From positions 124,001-188,000 of the forward strand of contig NZ_UGQM01000001.1 in the NCBI RefSeq assembly GCF_900454025.1: a stretch of DNA of 64,000 nucleotides, written 5' to 3'. Position numbers and translations under genes: made by a program. This stretch comes from Mycolicibacterium gilvum (lineage in GTDB: Bacteria; Actinomycetota; Actinomycetes; Mycobacteriales; Mycobacteriaceae). Below the pieces are notes generated by a model, which saw nothing but the letters and a program-made list of their open reading frames with translations, did no database searches and was not told the origin of the DNA. Below are positions 36,057-46,000 of the stretch, one piece after another; the first letter of the stretch is position 1, and each line of letters opens with the position of its first letter.

Positions 36057-36066
36057 GCGTTAGGCC
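36057..36066. repeat. target site duplication (right), GCGTTAGGCC
   Basis: This is identical to 34590-34599. Confidence 0.85.
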
Positions 36067-36072
36067 TGCAGG

Positions 36073-36294
36073 TCAGCGTCGCCGGCCGGCGCGCTCGGCG
36101 AATGCGTCGAGGGCGGCAAGCACTTCGGGAGAGCGCCACACCCGGTTGCGGGGCCCGCGGGCGGTCTCGATGCCGAGCTCTTGCGACAGCAGCGCCACGT
36201 TGACGACGCGTACCGCGCACCGTCCGGCCCCCATCGGACGCCTTCCTATGTGATGGGCCGAAGTGAAGTCGCCGCCATGTGTAACTTCACTCAT
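36073..36294 (-). pseudogene. Fic-family C-terminal remnant with internal deletion
   Basis: The 73-codon frame ends RNRVWRSPEVLAALDAFAER, followed by AGRRR. This resembles the winged-helix C-terminus of actinobacterial Fic (AMP-transferase family) proteins. VVNVALLSQELGIETA just before it looks like the first helix of that domain, but the normal middle of about 25 residues is missing. The catalytic Fic motif HPFxxGNGR is absent, so only a remnant is present. The assignment rests on remembered family sequence and is tentative. Confidence 0.4.
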
Positions 36295-36386
36295 CCAGCC
36301 AAGTGAGGTCGAAGGGCGCGGGTGACCTCAGTTCGCGCCGAGCTCGCCGCGGCCCGCCGTAACACCTAACAGGTCGTCCTGGCCCG
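36295..36386. other. non-coding gap, nothing recognised
   Basis: No frame with motif support or ribosome binding site is visible between the two remnants. Confidence 0.4.
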
Positions 36387-36557
36387 GTGCGTGACAGGGC
36401 GATCGCCGCGGTGCCGTATGTGCCCGCGGATCTGGAGACCTGGTACGCAGGCATCATGAGCAACTATCCCGACCGGCACCGCTATGCCGCCGACAATATG
36501 TGGACCTGCGCGTCGGCGGACGAGCTGATGCCGGGTAGCCGGATGGGACGGATCTGA
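36387..36557 (+). pseudogene. fragment of an FAD-linked oxidase (BBE-type)
   Basis: A 56-codon frame from GTG 36387 reads YVPADLETWYAGIMSNYPDR and RYAADNMWTCASADELMPG. This matches the internal region of berberine-bridge-type FAD oxidases in actinobacteria, where ADNMWT is characteristic. Neither the FAD-binding domain nor the C-terminus is nearby, so it is an internal scrap. Its TGA overlaps the ATG of the following gene. Assignment is from memory of the family and is tentative. Confidence 0.4.
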
Positions 36558-37336
36558 TGGGCACCCGCGCCTACCTGGGATACCGCGGCGACGACGCCAA
36601 GACACCGTGGGGCGAGTTCTTCAACCCGGAGATGGCGCCATTGCCGGCGCACGTCGTCGACGCGCTGCACCACGGTCCACAGGCCGATCAGGTTCTCCTC
36701 GGATTCGACAGCGCCGCAGAGCTTCTCGAAGCCGGTTACCACCAGACCGAGACCGGGTACGGACATCTTCCCAACGGCGCCTTCCAGGTGTCGGTGCGCA
36801 CCGACATGCCGGGCGTGACACCGCGGATGTGGGACTGGTGGTTCGGCTGGCACGGCACCGACACCCGCCGCTACAAGCTGTGGCATCCCCGCGCTCATGC
36901 GTCGGCACGGTGGGCCGACGGCGGCGGCGACGGGCACTATGTCGGCCGGACCTCGCTGATCGAGGAGTACCTGGGTTCGTCGTATGCCAAGGCCGCGATC
37001 CGGTTCGTCGAACCGGACAAGATCGGCGTCCCGGCGCAGAGGCTGGGCGACTCGGTCGCGGTGTGCGCCCGGCTGGGCTCCTCGGAGGTTCCGGTCGACA
37101 TCGGCTGGTTCGTCCATCACATCCGCAGGACACCCCAGGGCGCCGAGATGCGATCCCGATTCTGGATGGGCGGACCCTACGTCGGCGTCCGGCACGGAAA
37201 CCTGTTCGCCAACAGCATGGTTCGGCCCGTAGCGGCACGGCAGCTGCCCGACCCGCGGGATCTGATGGTGCATTGCGCCCAGGAGATGAACCACCTGGCC
37301 GCATTCCTGCCGGACCTGCACGCGCGTTTCGGATAG
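36557..37336 (+). CDS. DAPG hydrolase (PhlG)-family protein
   Basis: The 259-residue protein resembles 2,4-diacetylphloroglucinol hydrolase PhlG, a zinc enzyme that cleaves a carbon-carbon bond. Landmarks are TETGYGHLPNGAFQVSVRTD, RMWDWWFGWH and YKLWHPRAH in the first half and IGWFVHHIRRTPQGAEMRSR in the second, together supplying His and Glu ligands. ATG 36557 overlaps the stop of the preceding remnant. The natural substrate in mycobacteria is unknown; family members act on acylated polyphenol-like compounds. Confidence 0.78.
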   Translation: MGTRAYLGYRGDDAKTPWGEFFNPEMAPLPAHVVDALHHGPQADQVLLGFDSAAELLEAGYHQTETGYGHLPNGAFQVSVRTDMPGVTPRMWDWWFGWHGTDTRRYKLWHPRAHASARWADGGGDGHYVGRTSLIEEYLGSSYAKAAIRFVEPDKIGVPAQRLGDSVAVCARLGSSEVPVDIGWFVHHIRRTPQGAEMRSRFWMGGPYVGVRHGNLFANSMVRPVAARQLPDPRDLMVHCAQEMNHLAAFLPDLHARFG

Positions 37337-37361
37337 CGCGTGGCGGGGGTATGCCCGCGGC

Positions 37362-37742
37362 ATGTGGACGGTGGACAGGACCCTCGATGCACCCGCGGAC
37401 ACCGTGTGGCAGATCCTGACGGATCTCGACGCGTGGCCGCGGTGGGGTCTTACCGTCACCAAGGCTGAGATGGACGGGTCCGCGTTCGAACTCGGGGCGA
37501 CGGGGCGGGTGTGGACGCCCGTGGGGGTGCCGTTGCCGTTCGTGATCTCCGAACTGGACCAGGGCCGGACGTGGGCGTGGAATGTCGCCGGCGTCCCGGC
37601 GACCCGGCACGGAGTCGAGCCGCTGGAGAACGGCTCCCGGGTCTGGATGAGCGCCCCGGTGTGGGCGCCCGCCTACCTGCCGGTGCTGTCGCTCGCCCTG
37701 CGGCGCATCGACGAGATGGCCGCGCAGTTTCGAACGGGCTGA
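37362..37742 (+). CDS. SRPBCC family protein (first of two)
   Basis: The 126-residue protein has the helix-grip start WTVDRTLDAPADTVWQILTD followed by LDAWPRWGLTVTKAEMDG, the standard SRPBCC beginning, and ends with RRIDEMAAQFRTG. Such proteins bind hydrophobic ligands or act as small cyclases. It follows the DAPG-hydrolase-like gene by 25 bp and precedes a second SRPBCC gene by 18 bp, so the three may form one operon. The pairing hints at handling of a common aromatic ligand, which is inference. Confidence 0.78.
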   Translation: MWTVDRTLDAPADTVWQILTDLDAWPRWGLTVTKAEMDGSAFELGATGRVWTPVGVPLPFVISELDQGRTWAWNVAGVPATRHGVEPLENGSRVWMSAPVWAPAYLPVLSLALRRIDEMAAQFRTG

Positions 37743-37760
37743 CTACGGCAATCACACAGC

Positions 37761-38198
37761 ATGGCCATCACCGAAAACCGCGAGATCGTTATCGAGGCGA
37801 CGCGCGATGAGATCCTCGCAGTGCTCTACGACCTCGAATCCCTGACGGAGTGGTCGTCGGCGCACCAGACCGTCGAGATCCTGGAACGCGACGAGGAGGG
37901 TCGCCCGAAACGATCGCGGCAGGTCGTCAAGATCGTCGGCGTCAGCGACGACCAGATCCTCGACTATCACGTGTACGACGACGGGGTGGGCTGGACGCTC
38001 GTCCGCTCCGATCAGCAGCGCGCACAGGAGGCCCGATACCGCCTGACGCAGGAGGGTGAGAGCACCCGGGTGCGACTCGAGCTGATGGTCGACCTGAAGG
38101 CGCCGCTGCCCGGCTTCCTGGTCAAGAAGGGCGCCAAAGGACTGATGGACACCGCGACCCACGGCCTGCGCAAGCGCGTGCTGAAGATCAAGGGCTGA
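37761..38198 (+). CDS. SRPBCC family protein (second of two)
   Basis: The 145-residue protein has IVIEATRDEILAVLYDLESL, TEWSSAHQTVEIL and the C-terminal helix LPGFLVKKGAKGLMDTATHG, typical of the MxaD/CoxG-like SRPBCC group and similar in layout to the protein at 4927-5367. It converges with the DUF4262 gene. The function beyond ligand binding is unknown. Confidence 0.8.
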   Translation: MAITENREIVIEATRDEILAVLYDLESLTEWSSAHQTVEILERDEEGRPKRSRQVVKIVGVSDDQILDYHVYDDGVGWTLVRSDQQRAQEARYRLTQEGESTRVRLELMVDLKAPLPGFLVKKGAKGLMDTATHGLRKRVLKIKG

Positions 38199-38271
38199 GC
38201 GCAGCGAACACCATCTCGTCGGGCAGGTGCGCGAGAAGTCCGACGCTGCGGTGGAGCGTGCTCTACTGCGC

Positions 38272-38748
38272 TCAAGGAGAGTGCGCGCTGGGACCGCGAT
38301 TGCCGAGCACGGGTTGACGGAGTCCGCCCTTGTTGAAGTCAGGACACCACGGCGTATGTCCGTCCCTGTCGCGCCACACGAACTGGAGGCCGCGTAACCC
38401 GGGGCCGTACAACTCCAGACCGAGCCCCATGTGCGCGTGCGGTTCTGCCACGGCGACGAACTCGCCGTGCCACTCGTCGGCCAGCTGCATGGTGTCGCCG
38501 GGTGCGGGCTCCACCTCGCGGACCATGTAGCCGGCAAGTGTGTTGAGGATCTTCAGCGTCGTCTCGGGCGGCAACCCGGCCACCAGCAACTCGGGCAGCC
38601 CGGCCGGGTGCAGCCCGATGGTGTAGCCGAACGGAGTGCGCTCACTTTCGACGTATTGCACGGCCCAGCCGTGCGCGAGAATCTTTCGCCGAAGTACGTC
38701 GTGATAGTCGGCTCGTGTGGCCTCGGGGTGATCGCACTGCCAGCACAT
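38272..38748 (-). CDS. DUF4262 domain protein
   Basis: The 158-residue protein starts MCWQCDHPEATRADYHDVLR with a CxxC pair and continues HGWAVQYVESERTPFGYTIG, LHPAGLPELLVAGLPPETTL, landmarks of DUF4262. ATG 38748 follows GAAGGAGCTG, a strong ribosome binding site. The frame is open upstream to 38904, but that part is not family-like. It lies 122 bp downstream of the solute-binding lipoprotein gene on the same strand. Function unknown. Confidence 0.82.
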   Translation of the reverse strand: MCWQCDHPEATRADYHDVLRRKILAHGWAVQYVESERTPFGYTIGLHPAGLPELLVAGLPPETTLKILNTLAGYMVREVEPAPGDTMQLADEWHGEFVAVAEPHAHMGLGLELYGPGLRGLQFVWRDRDGHTPWCPDFNKGGLRQPVLGNRGPSAHSP

Positions 38749-38870
38749 GGCAGCTCCTTCCTGTCGGCTGTCTCTGTGAACAGCCTCCCCCGAGGGTCCG
38801 ACAACGATTCGTCGAGGCAACGGGCTCTCCTTGGGCGCGGTCGTGTCCCGATGCGCGACGCTGAAGGCCG

Positions 38871-40058
38871 TCAGTTGTGTGAGGTGCGCCAGAAGTCGTC
38901 CCACGCCGACTTGTTACGGTAGTCGCTGACCAGGTCGGCGCTGCGCAGCGGCGCCATCTGGTCGAGCAGTTCTGCCACACCCGACGGGTCCTTCGGCGCG
39001 GGCACCTCAGAGTTCGAGGAGGGCTTGCCGTCGGCGAGCTGCAGGGCGAAGCCTTCCTCCGTCAGCATGTAGTGGATGTAGAGCTTCGCGGCATTCGGGC
39101 TGTCCGTCTTCGATGCATACGCGATCGCCGACGGGAACGACTGCAACGTCCAGGGTTTCATGCCGTCACACAGCGCCAGGTGGTAGCCCTTGTCGGCGTT
39201 GTTGCGGAACTTCGCCATGGACATCGGTCCGAAGCTCGGCTCCTTCTGGTCGGGGGCGCCGACGGCTTCGGAGACCTCCTCGTCGGTCGGGGTGATCATC
39301 GGGTTGTTCTGAGCAAGGCGTTTGACCCATTCGTGGGCGGCGTCGGGCTGGTCGGTCTCGAGGTCCGTGCCGAAGTGCTGCTTGTAGGCCTCCCGCAGCG
39401 CGGCGTCGTCGTTGAGCGCCATGGAGTTGAACCAGTAGGGGTACTTGGGATTGCTCAGCGGGTCGGCCATGGCGACGCGTCCGTTGAACTCCGTATCGGT
39501 GAGCTGCCAGATGTTGGACACCGGGCAGCTCTCGTAGGTCTGGCTGTTGTAGGCCCAGCCCATCGGGCCATAGTGGACGACGAGCGGGTACTGGTCCTCG
39601 GGGTTGATGGTGTCCTTCATGTCCCGGGGCACCCAGTTGACGAGGACACCCTGATCCAGCAGCTCGACGGCGTAGGACGGTAGATCCTCGTTGATGACGA
39701 CGTCGCCGATGACATCGCCGGACTCGTTCTCCTGCAACACCTTGTCGATGGCGCCGAGCTCGACCTTCACGCCGGTTGCCTCCAGCCCGTACTTGGCGGC
39801 GAAGGCTTTGGCGGTGTCGACGACCTTGCCGGTCTGGTCGTAGACGGTGATGCCGGGCTCGGTGCGGGCCGCGGCGATCAGCGCGTCGAGATCGAAGTTC
39901 GCCGGGTCCTCGTCGGGTTGGGTCGTCTTCTGCGCCAGTGGCGCCGGCGTGGTGCCGGTGCCGGTGGTGGGGTCGGACGGCGCGCAGGCGGTCACCAGCA
40001 GGGCGAGGACGGCGCCGGCCAGCGTGACGCGCCGCATCCGAGAGAGGTTGGTGTGCAT
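38871..40058 (-). CDS. extracellular solute-binding lipoprotein (ABC family 1), lone
   Basis: The 395-residue protein has a lipoprotein signal with lipobox VTAC (Cys near residue 25), a Thr/Pro linker, then a two-domain solute-binding fold: DLDALIAAARTEPGITVYDQ, VVINEDLPSYAVELLDQGVL, VVHYGPMGWAYNSQTY and FPSAIAYASKTDSPNAAKLY. It resembles iron- or polyamine-binding proteins. No permease or ATPase gene is adjacent. ATG 40058 follows GAAGGAAAACCG. The upstream giant repeat protein gene stops only 19 bp before it, so both are very probably on one transcript. Confidence 0.82.
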   Translation of the reverse strand: MHTNLSRMRRVTLAGAVLALLVTACAPSDPTTGTGTTPAPLAQKTTQPDEDPANFDLDALIAAARTEPGITVYDQTGKVVDTAKAFAAKYGLEATGVKVELGAIDKVLQENESGDVIGDVVINEDLPSYAVELLDQGVLVNWVPRDMKDTINPEDQYPLVVHYGPMGWAYNSQTYESCPVSNIWQLTDTEFNGRVAMADPLSNPKYPYWFNSMALNDDAALREAYKQHFGTDLETDQPDAAHEWVKRLAQNNPMITPTDEEVSEAVGAPDQKEPSFGPMSMAKFRNNADKGYHLALCDGMKPWTLQSFPSAIAYASKTDSPNAAKLYIHYMLTEEGFALQLADGKPSSNSEVPAPKDPSGVAELLDQMAPLRSADLVSDYRNKSAWDDFWRTSHN

Positions 40059-40077
40059 CGGTTTTCCTTCGGCAATG

Positions 40078-43000
40078 TCAGCTGACGTTGAGGGTGACGG
40101 TCGCGATCGCACTGTCGACCTTCCCGTCGTTGACCTTGTAGGTGAACGAATCCTGCCCCGTGAAACCGGTGTTGGGCCGGTAGGAGAATGCGCGGTTGGT
40201 GCCGTCGAAGAACAGTGTGCCGTGGGTGGTCCCGCTGATCAGCGTCGCGGTCAGCGTGTCACCGTCGACGTCGGATGACCTGTTGGCCAACGAGAATCCG
40301 ATGAAGCCGTCCTTCGGGAACGGAATCGTGTCGTTCTGCACCACCGGGGTGTCGTTGATGGGGGTCACCGTGATGGTCGCCGTCGCCGGCGCGGACGGTC
40401 CGGAGCCGTCGCTCACCTGATAGGTGAACGAGTCCGTGCCGTGGAAATTGGCGACCGGTGTGTAGGTGAAAGAGCCGTCCGAGCGGAGCGTGAACGTCCC
40501 GTGCGACGTCGGGCCGGCCGCCACGACCGAGAGGGGGTCGCCGTCGGCATCGGTGTCGTTCGCAAGGACGCCGGGCCCGGTGACGTTCAGCACGCCGTCC
40601 TCGGCCACCGTGTAGCTGTCGGCCACCGCCACCGGAGCCTGGTTGTCCACGGCGCTGACGGCGATGGTCACCGTCGCCTGCGCCGTCGACGTTCCGTCGC
40701 TGATCGTGTAGGTGAAGGTGTCGGTGCCCGAGTATCCCGCGGCGGGGCGGTAGGTGAAGGAACCGTTGCTGTAGAGCGGATCCACCGTGCCGTGCTGAGT
40801 TCCGGTGGCCGCGACGATCGTGAACGAATTGCCCTCGGGATCAGAGTCATTGGCCAGAAGACCCGGGGCGCTGATCACGAGCACGCCGTTCTTCGCGACG
40901 GTGTACGCGTCGTCGACGGCGACGGGTGCGTCGTTGACGGGGGTGATCGTGATGGACACGGTGGCCTCGTTACTCGTGGCTCCCTTGTTGTCGTTGACCC
41001 GGTACGCGAAGCTGTCCGCGGACACCTCCGCGCCGTTCGATACGTAGGTGACGGTGCCCCCGGCGTTGACGGTCACGCTTCCGGAGGTCGGTTGCCGGGT
41101 GATCACGACGGTGGCTGTATTGAGGGTTCCGTCGGTATCGGTGTCGTTCGCGGTGACAGAGAACGTGATGGTGCCGCCTTCGGCGACGGTGGCTGCGTCG
41201 TTGGTGGCCAACGGTAGCGAGTTGAATGACGAGGAGGTGCTGAAGAGCAGCACAGTGTGGTTGCTGGCAGCGGCCTGGGTGTAGACGAGACCGGCAGGCA
41301 GGACCGGGATGTTGAGCTGTGAGCTGGCGTTCTGCCCAAAGCCGATGGCGGTACCGTCGGAGCGCAGCCGCATCGAATTGTAGCGACCCGCCGCAACCTG
41401 GGTGTACCTGAGGCCCGCCGGCAGCGCCGGAACGGTGGATTGTCCCCACTGGTTGTTCCCGAACGCGACGACGCTGCCGTCGGATCGGAGGAGCACTGAG
41501 TGCAGATCGCCGGCGGCGACCTGGGTGTATTTGAGTCCTGTTGGCAATGCCGGAATGACGGTTTGTCCAAAGGCGTTGTCTCCGAGCGCGACAGCGGTGC
41601 CGTCCGATCGCAGCAGCACGGTGTGGGTCAGGCCGACGGCGGCCTGGGTGTAGGTCACCCCGGGGGGAGGCTGTGGGATGTTGAGCTGCCCGTAAGTGTT
41701 GTATCCCGCTCCGACGGCGGTGCCGTCGGAGCGCAGCAGAACCGTGCCGTAGTTGCCCGCGGCGATTCTGGTATAGGTCACCCCGGCCGGTAGCCGCGGG
41801 ATGTTGAGCTGTCCGTCGCTGTTGTTGCCGACGGCGATGGCGGTGCCGTCGGAGCGCAGCAGTACCGTGTGCTCGGTGCCGTTCGCCACCTGGGTATAGG
41901 TCATCCCGGTCGGTAGCGGTGGGATGTTGAGCTGTCCGCGGAAGTTGTCGCCTACGGCGACGGCGGTGCCGTCGGAGCGCAGCAGCACCGTGTGACTCAA
42001 ACTCGCCGTCGCTACTTGGGTGTAGGTAACCCCTTCCGGCAGCGCGGGGATGTTGCGCTGTCCGTATATGTTGTGCCCGAAGAATACTGCGTTGCTGACC
42101 GTGCCGATCGTCAACTGTTTGGTGGCGCTGATGTTTTCGGCATCGGTGACGGTTACGGTGACCGGTAGTTGTGCGCCGGGGTGCGCTCTGGCCCAGGTGG
42201 GGTCGATGTCGACCTGGATCGCCCCACCGGGCAGGCGGGTGATGGTGAGCGGGACGGTGGCATTGGCGCTCGTGACGGTGGTTGTCAGTGCGCCGCCATC
42301 GTCGTCGGACGCGTCCACAGACAACACCCAAGTGTTGCCGACCCCCGGCGTGGACGTCACTCGGTGGATGACCGGGGCCTCGCTGATGGGAGTGACGATG
42401 ACGGTGACTGTGGCGGTGGCGCCGCCATTGAGGGTGTAGGTGAAAGTTTCGGTGCCGTGGAAGTTTGGTGCCGAGAAGTAGCGCACCCGGTTGCCGATCA
42501 CGAGGGCGTGACCGCCGGCCGGCGAAGTGATCGAGGTGATGGTCTTGGGCCCGCCGTCGATGTCGGTGTCGTTGGCGAGGACATCGATGAACGTGGCGAG
42601 GGTGTCCTCGGTGATCGTGACCGTGTCGTTCACGGCGACGGGCGCGTCGTCGACGGGTGTCACCGTGATGATGACGGTCGCCGCATTGCTGACCGCGCCG
42701 GCGACGTCCCTGACGGTGTATTCGAAGCTGTCGGTGGTGATTTCGCTGCCGTCCGAGGCGTAGCTGACGGTCCCGTCGGAGTTGACAGTGGCGGTACCGG
42801 CCGTGGGTTGTCTGACGATGACGACCGTCGCGGTGTCGATATCGCCGTCGGCATCGGTGTCGTTGGCGATGACCGCGAGGGTGGTGGTGCCGCCTTCGTC
42901 GACGGTGACCGTGTCGTTCACCGCGACCGGTGGGGTCGCCGTGGCGGTGACGTTGACGGTCACGGTGGCCGGGTTGCTCACCAAACCGGTGGTGTCCTCG

Positions 43001-46000
43001 ACGGTGTACGTGAAGATGTCGGTGGTCGTGGTGGTACCGGTGGAGGTGTAGGTGACGGTTCCGTCGGAATTAACCGTGACGGTGCCGGCCGACGGCTGGG
43101 TGCCGATGACGATGGTGGCCGGGTCCACGCCGTTGTCGGTGTCGACGTCGGTGTCATTGGCGGTCAGGGTGATGGTGGTGGTGCCGCCGGCATCGACGGC
43201 GGCGGAGTCGTTGACGGCCACCGGTACGTCGTTGACGGGGGTGACGTTGATGGTGATCGTGGCCCAGTTACTGAAAACCTGCCCGTCCCAGACGGTGTAG
43301 GGAATGGTGATCTGTCCGGTGTAATTGGCCGGTGGGTAGTAACGCAGAAGTCGCTGTATGCCCAAGTTGTCCGAGTCCACGAACGTGCTGCCAATCGCCG
43401 GGTAGGTCACATATCCCCGCCTCAGGGGATCGCCATCGACGTCGGTAGCGCCGTCGGTCAAGTGGATCGCGACAGACCACGTGTCTTCCGAAATGGTGAC
43501 GACCTTGTCGGGTGCGACGGGCGCGTCGTTGACCGGGGTGACGGTGACGGTGACCTCGGCAGAAGTTCCGCCATTGAGGGTGTAGGTGAAGGTATCGGTG
43601 CCGTGGAAGTTCTCGTTCGGGGTGTAGGCGACCCCGGTCGCGGTGATTGTTGTTGTGCCGCTGTTTGGTTGAGTGATGCTCGTGATGGTTTTGGGTCCGG
43701 CGTCGATGTCCGTGTCGTTGGCCAGGACGTCGATCACGGTGGTGCCGCTGTCCTCGGCGACGGTCACGGCGTCGTTCACGGCCACGGGTGCGTCGTCGAC
43801 CGGGGTGATCGTGATGGTCACGGTGGCGGTGTTACTGGTCAGGCCGGTGACATCGTTGATCTGGTACGTGAAGGAGTCGGTGCCGAAGTATCCCGCGTGT
43901 GGTCGATAGGTGAAAGAGCCGTCACTCAAGATTCCGTCGAAAGTCCCGTGCCGCGGATTGGTGATCGTGGTGATGTAGATGAAGGGGTGCTCGGAATCAA
44001 GGTCGTTGCCCAGTAATCCCGGGGCGTCGATGACCAGCAGGCCGTTCTCGGCGACGGTGTAGGCGTCGTTCACCGCGACGGGTGCGTCGTTGACAGGATT
44101 GACGGTGATACTCACCGTTGCCACATTGCTGGTGAGGCCGGCGGTGTCTTTGACGGTGTAGGTGAAGCTGTCGGAGGTGACCTCGCTGCCGTCGGAGACA
44201 TAGGTGACAGTCCCGTCTCCGTTGACGGTGGCGGTGCCGGCCGTCGGCTGTGTGACGATGACGACGGTAGTGGTGTCGATGGTGCCGTCGGCGTCGGTGT
44301 CATTGCCGATGACCGCGATGGTGATGGTGCCGCCCTCGGCGACGGTCACGGCGTCGTTCACGGCCACGGGTGCGTCGTCGACCGGAGTGATCGTGATGAA
44401 CACGGTGGCCTCGTTGCTCGTGGCTCCCAGGGCGTCGTTGATGCGGTACGCGAAGCTGTCTGCGGTCACTTCGGTGCCGTTCGACACGTAGGTGACGGTG
44501 CCGCCGGCGTGGATGGTCACGGTGCCGGCGGTGGGTTGGCGCGTGATGACGACGGTGGCTGTGTCGATCGTGCCGTCGGCATCGGTGTCGTTCGCGGTGA
44601 CCGAGATGGTGGCGGTACCGCCTTCGGCGACAGTCACGGTGTCGTTGGCCGCCACTGGCGGCGTGTTGAACGGCACGGCTGCCGTGGAGGAGATCAACCA
44701 GGTGCTGTAGCCACCCGCGGCGACTCCGGTGTATGTGACTCCCGTGGGTAGTACCGGGATGTCGAGTTGCTCAGAGGTGTTCTGTCCGACGGCGACTGCG
44801 GTGCCGTCGGAGCGCAGCAACACCGAGTGGTAACGGGAGGCCGCAATGTTTACGTAGACGACTCCGGCAGGCAGTGCCGGGATGTCGGTCTGCCCCCAGT
44901 CGTTTGCCCCGAACGCGACGGCGACGCCATCGGAACGCAGCAGCACCGCGTGTCCCGCACCGGAAGCCACCGCGATGTACGTGACGCCGGCAGGCAACGT
45001 CGGGACAGCATCGTTCATTCCCACCGTGACCACGGTCCCGTCGGAGCGCAGCAGCACGCTACGGACGGAGCCGATGGCGGCCTGGGCGTATCTCACCCCT
45101 GTTGGGAGAGTTGGGATTTCGAGTTGACCATACTGACCATCCCCCACTGCGACGGCGGTGCCGTCCGAGCGCAGAAGGATCGTGCCCAATTCGCCTGCGG
45201 CGACTCCGGTATAGCTGACCCCCAGCCCCGGTTCAGGAATGTCGATCTGCCCTTTGAAGTTGTCCCCGACGGCGACAACGGTACCGTCGGAGCGCAGCAG
45301 CACTGTGTGCCAACTGCCGGCTGCCACCTGTGTGTAAGTGACACCGGCCGGCAGCGGCGGAATGTCCAGCTGTCCATAGTTGTTCTGACCCGCCCCGACG
45401 ACGCTGCCGTCGGAGCGCAGCAAGACTGTGTGGAATGCGCCGCCGGCGACCTGCGTGTAGCTGACCCCGGCGGGTAATGCAGGGACATGTCCCACCCCGG
45501 CTGCATCCCACCCGAGGGAGATCACGTTGTAGGCGGTGCCGATGGCCGATGTGGTCGTGGCGCTCGACCCGTAGGTGTCGGTGACGGTCACGGTGACCGC
45601 GATCTGAGCGGCCGGGTGAGCGCTGGCCCAGGTGGGGTCGGCGACCACTTGGAAGGTGCCGTCGGTTTGCTTGGTGACGGTGAGTGGGACCGTGGGATCG
45701 GCGCTCGCGACAGTGGTTGTCAACGTGTCATTTTCGGCGTCGTCGGCGGAGACCGACACCACCCAGGTGTTGCCCTCTCCGGGGGTTGTCGTCACCTGCC
45801 CGATGACCGGAGCGGCGTTGACGGTGACGGTGACGGTAGCGGTGGCTCCGCCGTTGAGGGTGTAGGTGAAGGTGTCGGTGCCGTGGAAGTTGGCGCCTGG
45901 GGTGTAGGTGACCCGAGAAACGGTGAAATCGATTGTACCGTTAGTGGGTTGAGTGACAGCGGTGATGGCTATCGGGCCGTTGTCGATGTCGGTATCGTTG

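Noticed and set aside
36366..36605. A 79-codon minus-strand frame as a gene
   Set aside because: It is a shadow of the FAD-oxidase-like fragment on the plus strand and carries no motif.
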